Shown here piece after piece: positions 60,440-64,000 of a DNA stretch of 64,000 nucleotides (position 1 is the stretch's first letter; each line of letters begins with the position of its first letter). The notes below the pieces were generated by a model that saw nothing but the letters and a program-made list of their open reading frames with translations, made no database searches and was not told the origin of the DNA. The stretch covers positions 1,736,001-1,800,000 of the forward strand of contig NZ_CP035130.1 in the NCBI RefSeq assembly GCF_004101785.1. Direction: 5' to 3'. Both the position numbers and the translations under genes were made by a program. Origin of the DNA: Gudongella oleilytica. Lineage in GTDB: Bacteria > Bacillota > Clostridia > Tissierellales > Tissierellaceae.

Positions 60440-61108
60440 ATGGATGCGTTGGAAAAATGTATTTTATTCAAAGGTGTTCGGCTTGAGGAAGCTATCGGGC
60501 TGATCAGTGGAACGAACTCCCTTAGAAGGACTTATAATGCTGGTGATTATATTGCATTGGAGGGTGAGCCGTGCGATCATCTCTCAATAATACTGGAAGG
60601 TGAAATCGAGATCCATAAACCCTTCTCATCAGGGAAGGTTGTAACTATAAATCACTTCAGCGCCGGAGATGTTTTCGCTGAGTCCTTGGTTTTTTCACAC
60701 AAGAAGGAGTATCCTGCAACGGTTTTATCAACTACTGAGAGCGTCATACTTATGATACCCAGGGATGAGCTGGTTTTGCTGCTTACAAAAAATGGCAGGG
60801 TTCTCAAGAACTTTGCAGGTGTACTCTCTAAAAGGATCCATATGCTCAATGACAGGATTACAGATCTCTCTCTGGATACCGCCAGGAAAAAAATTGTTAA
60901 TATTTTGCTTTTGGAGTATAGTCGTCAGAAATCCAGATATATTGCTCTTCCTTACAGCAGAAAGAAAATGGCAGAGCTGATAAATATCCCGAGACCTTCT
61001 CTCTCAAGGGAGCTTATCCGGATGAAGGAAGATGGGCTGATCGATTTCTACAAAAACAGGTTCAAGATCATTGATCTTAAAGCTTTGGAGTCGATACTCC
61101 AGCAATAA
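60440..61108 (+). CDS. Crp/Fnr family transcriptional regulator
   Basis: A 222-residue activator/repressor. The cyclic-nucleotide-binding-fold sensor domain (residues about 10-125) has YNAGDYIALEGEPCDHLSI and HFSAGDVFAESLVF. The helix-turn-helix at the C-terminus is RKKMAELINIPRPSLSRELIRMKEDGLI. It lacks the N-terminal Cys cluster of FNR, so direct oxygen sensing by Fe-S is unlikely. Regulators like this commonly sit beside rubrerythrin, hcp or ferritin in Clostridia. AGGAGG is 11 bases before the ATG. It is a single gene; targets may include the redox genes on its left. Confidence 0.92.
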   Translation: MDALEKCILFKGVRLEEAIGLISGTNSLRRTYNAGDYIALEGEPCDHLSIILEGEIEIHKPFSSGKVVTINHFSAGDVFAESLVFSHKKEYPATVLSTTESVILMIPRDELVLLLTKNGRVLKNFAGVLSKRIHMLNDRITDLSLDTARKKIVNILLLEYSRQKSRYIALPYSRKKMAELINIPRPSLSRELIRMKEDGLIDFYKNRFKIIDLKALESILQQ

Positions 61109-61164
61109 ATATGCTCCTTTAATCGACATTGCTCTATTCATAGAATATCCTTAAAAAATAAATG

Positions 61165-61192
61165 TTGACATTTACTCATTTTAGTATAAAAT
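61165..61192 (+). promoter_or_regulatory. Strong promoter of the ABC exporter leader
   Basis: A perfect TTGACA (61165-61170) and TAAAAT (61187-61192) are 16 bases apart, with TATAAA two bases earlier as an alternative -10. It drives the leader that starts about 30 bases before the small frame at 61226. Confidence 0.75.
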
Positions 61193-61225
61193 GAAATTTG
61201 AGGTAAAAGAAAGGAGGTCGTGAAG

Positions 61226-61306
61226 ATGATAATCAGAATAAATGAAAGCATTGCTAATAAAATAATCGTAGTTTCTGGTCACGACCTATGCTCTGGTATC
61301 AGGTAA
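61226..61306 (+). CDS. 26-residue leader peptide of the ABC exporter operon
   Basis: A short frame with an excellent ribosome site (AAGGAGG, 9 bases before ATG at 61226) between a consensus promoter and two terminator hairpins. It encodes MIIRINESIANKIIVVSGHD then LCSGIR and stops at 61304-61306. GGTCGTG (61216-61222) overlapping the ribosome site pairs with CACGACC (61280-61286) near the frame's 3' end, so translation and folding are linked. I take it as a regulatory leader peptide like BmrB of Bacillus subtilis, which has a different sequence and is longer. An alternative is that only the RNA matters. Confidence 0.7.
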   Translation: MIIRINESIANKIIVVSGHDLCSGIR

Positions 61307-61318
61307 ACTAGTACTTTA

Positions 61319-61349
61319 GCCACAGGCGTACGCCTATGGCCTTTTTTTT
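61319..61349 (+). terminator. First terminator in the ABC exporter leader
   Basis: GCCACAGGCG and CGCCTATGGC fold with one mismatch (61319-61340), followed by CTTTTTTTT. It is 13 bases after the leader peptide stop and 94 bases before the exporter start, so it must be passed for expression. Confidence 0.9.
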
Positions 61350-61384
61350 GTCCTCGTTTTCTTTATTATGCTAAAGCAACTGAC

Positions 61385-61415
61385 ATGCCATAGGTCTATG
61401 ACTTATGGCATTTTT
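61385..61415 (+). terminator. Second terminator-like hairpin in the ABC exporter leader
   Basis: ATGCCATAGGTC (61385-61396) pairs with GACTTATGGCAT (61400-61411; one G-U) around TAT and runs into TTTTT. It ends about 20 bases before the exporter ATG. Its 5' arm can pair instead with the first terminator's 3' arm or with the end of the leader frame. Confidence 0.78.
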
Positions 61416-61433
61416 ATATTGGGAGGTTTTACT

Positions 61434-63227
61434 ATGAAGGATGTGAAAAAAATTCTGCCCTTTACCAAGGGCTACGCCGGACTATACTTGCTGGGTATAC
61501 TGGCTGTTATAATATCTCAGCTGTTCAATACTCTGGGTCCTCTTATAATAGGAACTGCAGTAGACTCAGTAATTGGTGACAAGGCTGCTTCGTCTGCAAT
61601 AGCCGGCAGCGTTATACAATTTCTTGGAGGAAGGGAAGTATTAAGGGACAGTCTGTGGATAATCGGAGCAATAATAGTTCTAAATACTGTATTAAGAGGA
61701 ATCTTTCTATACCTAAAGGGTTATTTGTCGGTTAAAAGCGCAGAGGATATCTCCATGAAGATCAGGAATTCTCTTTATGATCACATACAAAAGCTGCCCT
61801 ACAGCTACCATGTGAAGGCAGATACCGGAGATCTTATACAAAGGTGCACATCCGATGTTGAAACTATTAAAAGGTTCCTATCAGTGCAGCTGATCGAGGT
61901 TGCAGGTTCATTATTCATGTTGCTGTTTATACTTCAGATAATGCTTAGACTCAATATTAGCATGGCTCTTGTATCCGTGGCTCTCCTGCCCTTTACCTTT
62001 GCATTTGCCCTTATTTTCTTCAGGAGGGTCCAAAAGGATTTTAAAGAATCAGATGAGTCAGAGGCGAGGCTTACAACTACCTTACAGGAGAATCTTACAG
62101 GGATAAGGGTAGTGAAGGCATTTGCAAGAGAAGCATACGAACTTGGAAAATTCGATATCAGAAATAGCGAGTACAGAGTTCTTGTTAATAAGCTAATTAT
62201 GAATCTGGCAATGTACTGGTCAGTTTCAGATTTTATCAGTATGCTTCAGGTCGGCCTGACAATAGTGGTAGGTACCTGGATGGTCGTTCAGGGAAACCTG
62301 ACACTTGGTGTCCTTATCTCTTTTATTAGCTACGTCAATATGATGGTTTGGCCAGTGAGGCAGCTTGGAAGGACCCTCACTGACATGGGAAAGGCAACTG
62401 TTTCCATTAAGAGAATTGATGAGATTTTTTCTACTCCTGTTGAGGTACTCGTAGAGAATGGGGAAGAACCTGAGGTCCATGGAAATATCGAGTTCAGGGA
62501 TGTTAGCTTCAGCTACGAAAAGGACAGGATGGTTCTGGATCATATAAGCTTTTCTGTAGAAAAGGGTCAGACCTTGGCTATAATCGGCTCAACCGGCTCA
62601 GGAAAAAGCTCATTGGTCCATTTGCTGCCAAGACTTTATGATTACGATGACGGCTCAATTAAAATTGATGGAAGAGAGCTTAAGTCGATCGACAGACAGT
62701 GGGTAAGAAAAAATGTCGGTTTGGTTCTTCAGGAGCCATTCCTTTATGCAAAAACGATCAAGGAAAATATTAGACTTACAGATCCCACTAAGGAGGATAA
62801 TACTGTTTTTACAGCTGCAAAGACTGCATCTATCCACAATGATATACAGTCATTTGATAAGAAGTACGACACTCTCGTAGGAGAAAGAGGGGTGTCGCTC
62901 TCAGGGGGTCAGAAGCAAAGGATGTCGATTGCAAGGACAATAATAAGCGAAACCCCGATAGTCATATTTGACGATTCACTCTCTGCAGTTGATACTGAAA
63001 CAGATGTACAAATAAGAAGAGCTCTTTCAGCCAGGAGGAACAAATCCACAACGATAATAATATCCCATAGGATTTCTACAGTTTCCGAGGCAGACATTAT
63101 TTTAGTCATGGACAAAGGGAAAATAGTTCAGAAGGGTACACATGAGGAGCTTATCAATACAGAAGGGCTATATAAAAGAGTTTATGAGATCCAATCATCA
63201 ATTGATGAGGATCTGGAAGCCGTTTAG
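61434..63227 (+). CDS. ABC multidrug exporter half-transporter, degenerate-site subunit (BmrC/YheI-like)
   Basis: A 597-residue half-transporter: six membrane helices (residues about 15-300), then a nucleotide-binding domain with Walker A GSTGSGKSS (about 384), Q-loop VLQEPFLYAKTI, signature LSGGQKQR (about 488) and H-loop IISHRIST. Walker B reads VIFDDSLSAVD, with Asp where the catalytic Glu is usual. That change marks the non-canonical subunit of heterodimeric exporters such as BmrC and TM287. GGGAGG is seven bases before the ATG at 61434. The partner gene follows after 11 bases. Expression is probably controlled by the leader upstream. Confidence 0.92.
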   Translation: MKDVKKILPFTKGYAGLYLLGILAVIISQLFNTLGPLIIGTAVDSVIGDKAASSAIAGSVIQFLGGREVLRDSLWIIGAIIVLNTVLRGIFLYLKGYLSVKSAEDISMKIRNSLYDHIQKLPYSYHVKADTGDLIQRCTSDVETIKRFLSVQLIEVAGSLFMLLFILQIMLRLNISMALVSVALLPFTFAFALIFFRRVQKDFKESDESEARLTTTLQENLTGIRVVKAFAREAYELGKFDIRNSEYRVLVNKLIMNLAMYWSVSDFISMLQVGLTIVVGTWMVVQGNLTLGVLISFISYVNMMVWPVRQLGRTLTDMGKATVSIKRIDEIFSTPVEVLVENGEEPEVHGNIEFRDVSFSYEKDRMVLDHISFSVEKGQTLAIIGSTGSGKSSLVHLLPRLYDYDDGSIKIDGRELKSIDRQWVRKNVGLVLQEPFLYAKTIKENIRLTDPTKEDNTVFTAAKTASIHNDIQSFDKKYDTLVGERGVSLSGGQKQRMSIARTIISETPIVIFDDSLSAVDTETDVQIRRALSARRNKSTTIIISHRISTVSEADIILVMDKGKIVQKGTHEELINTEGLYKRVYEIQSSIDEDLEAV

Positions 63228-63238
63228 GAGGTGGATCT

Positions 63239-64000
63239 ATGGATGAAGTAAAAAATAAAGCACCGAAAGTAGATCTGAGGGTATGGAAGGATTTCTTTAC
63301 CTATCTGAAGCCCTATAAAAGGGAATTCCTTAGGCTTACCGGAATTATGGCTGCCTTGGGCGCTATGGACAGTACCTTTCCGCTGTTGACAAAATATGCG
63401 GTTGATAATTTTATAGAAAAAAACTCCCTCGATGGGCTTGGGGGCTTTATAGTTATTTATATTCTTGCTGTTGCGCTGCTAAGCGGTATAATATTTGTCT
63501 TCATAAAGCTTGCGGGAAGACTTGAAACCTCAATGGCACACGATATAAGAAGGATAGGGTTTGTAAGGCTGCAAGAGCTTTCTCTGTCTTATTATGACGA
63601 TAAGGCAGTTGGGTGGCTGATGGCAAGAATGACCTCCGACATAAACAGACTCAGCGAGACTATAAGCTGGGGGTTGGTGGATTTGGCCTGGGGTATGACG
63701 ATGATGACAGGAGTAACGATATACATGTTTATTCTGAATGCAAGGCTTGCAGCTATAACTTTGTCGGTTATTCCTATACTTGCAATCATAAGCGTCTACT
63801 TCCAGAGAAAGATATTGGTCGCACAAAGAGAGGTAAGAAAGATAAATTCACAAATAACCGGTGCTTACAACGAGGATATACAGGGAGCTAAAACAACGAA
63901 GACTCTGGTAAGGGAAATATTGAACCTTAATGAATTCTCTGGTTTGACTTCTTCACTCAGAAACAGCTCTATCAGAGCCGCGGTACTATCATCAGTTTAC
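63239..64000 (+). CDS. ABC multidrug exporter half-transporter, partner subunit (BmrD/YheH-like), truncated by window
   Basis: 254 codons are seen from ATG at 63239 (AGGAGG upstream) to the window edge with no stop. The first part is a transmembrane domain of the exporter type: WKDFFTYLKPYKREFLRL, the FPLLTKYAVDNFI segment, LQELSLSYYDDKAVGWLMAR and MTSDINRLSETISWGLVD. The nucleotide-binding domain lies outside the window. As the second gene it should carry the canonical catalytic site to complement the degenerate partner, which is a prediction. Confidence 0.9.
   Translation, partial: MDEVKNKAPKVDLRVWKDFFTYLKPYKREFLRLTGIMAALGAMDSTFPLLTKYAVDNFIEKNSLDGLGGFIVIYILAVALLSGIIFVFIKLAGRLETSMAHDIRRIGFVRLQELSLSYYDDKAVGWLMARMTSDINRLSETISWGLVDLAWGMTMMTGVTIYMFILNARLAAITLSVIPILAIISVYFQRKILVAQREVRKINSQITGAYNEDIQGAKTTKTLVREILNLNEFSGLTSSLRNSSIRAAVLSSVY

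Overview
The window reads as chromosomal DNA of an anaerobic, low-to-moderate GC Gram-positive bacterium of the Bacillota. A Clostridia/Tissierellia-type amino-acid fermenter fits best, though the species cannot be fixed from sequence alone. The reasons are strong AGGAGG ribosome binding sites throughout, frequent TTG starts, U-tailed intrinsic terminators, a FabK-type fatty acid pathway, ferredoxin-dependent 2-oxoacid oxidation joined to acyl-phosphate kinases, rubredoxin, rubrerythrin and ferritin for oxygen defence, and no respiratory genes. Coding density is very high. No gene-free stretch exceeds about 210 bases. I see no insertion sequence, prophage or CRISPR array.

Layout. 1-9.2 kb: envelope, repair and cofactor genes (VanW-like protein, endonuclease III, YlxP, glycine C-acetyltransferase, QueG, RodA, a PadR regulator, thymidine kinase, a QueG-like Fe-S protein, cyclophilin, MgtC). 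9.3-15 kb: a DUF1667 Fe-S protein, MATE exporter, hemolysin III family protein, methionine aminopeptidase, TPR protein, nitroreductase and PAP2 phosphatase. 15-28 kb: UvrD-like helicase, HAD phosphatase, secreted EEP hydrolase, DegV, peptidase T, a class IV aminotransferase, cardiolipin synthase, BipA, a secreted YcdB/SLH protein and an anti-sigma-type ATPase. 28-34.6 kb: rubredoxin, then the protein quality control run tig-clpP-clpX-lon-engB. 34.6-38.4 kb: one tRNA-Leu, DegV, GlmM and a CCA-adding enzyme. 38.5-45.4 kb: the type II fatty acid operon fabH-fabK-fabD-fabG-acpP-fabF, with a divergent fabZ plus second FabK-like gene. 45.4-53.8 kb: a c-di-AMP and branched-chain acid fermentation cluster, read leftward as cdaA, cdaR, buk, ptb, buk, a P-loop ATPase, ferredoxin and the oxoacid oxidoreductase alpha, beta and gamma subunits. 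53.9-61.1 kb: CapA and DUF5317 proteins, then a redox and sulfur block (rubrerythrin; a four-domain CoA-disulfide reductase/rhodanese/TusA/DsrE fusion under an ArsR regulator; ferritin; a small unknown gene; a Crp/Fnr regulator). 61.1-64 kb: a structured leader followed by a heterodimeric ABC multidrug exporter that runs off the window.

How it works together. The oxoacid oxidoreductase, phosphotransacylase and two acyl kinases would turn amino-acid-derived 2-oxoacids into acyl-CoA, acyl phosphate and ATP. The redox block handles oxygen, peroxide, iron and reactive sulfur. The most striking feature is the leader of the ABC exporter: a strong promoter, a 26-codon reading frame whose ribosome binding site can pair with its own 3' part, and two tandem terminator hairpins whose arms can pair alternatively. 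This arrangement resembles the bmrB-bmrC-bmrD attenuator of Bacillus subtilis but uses a different peptide.
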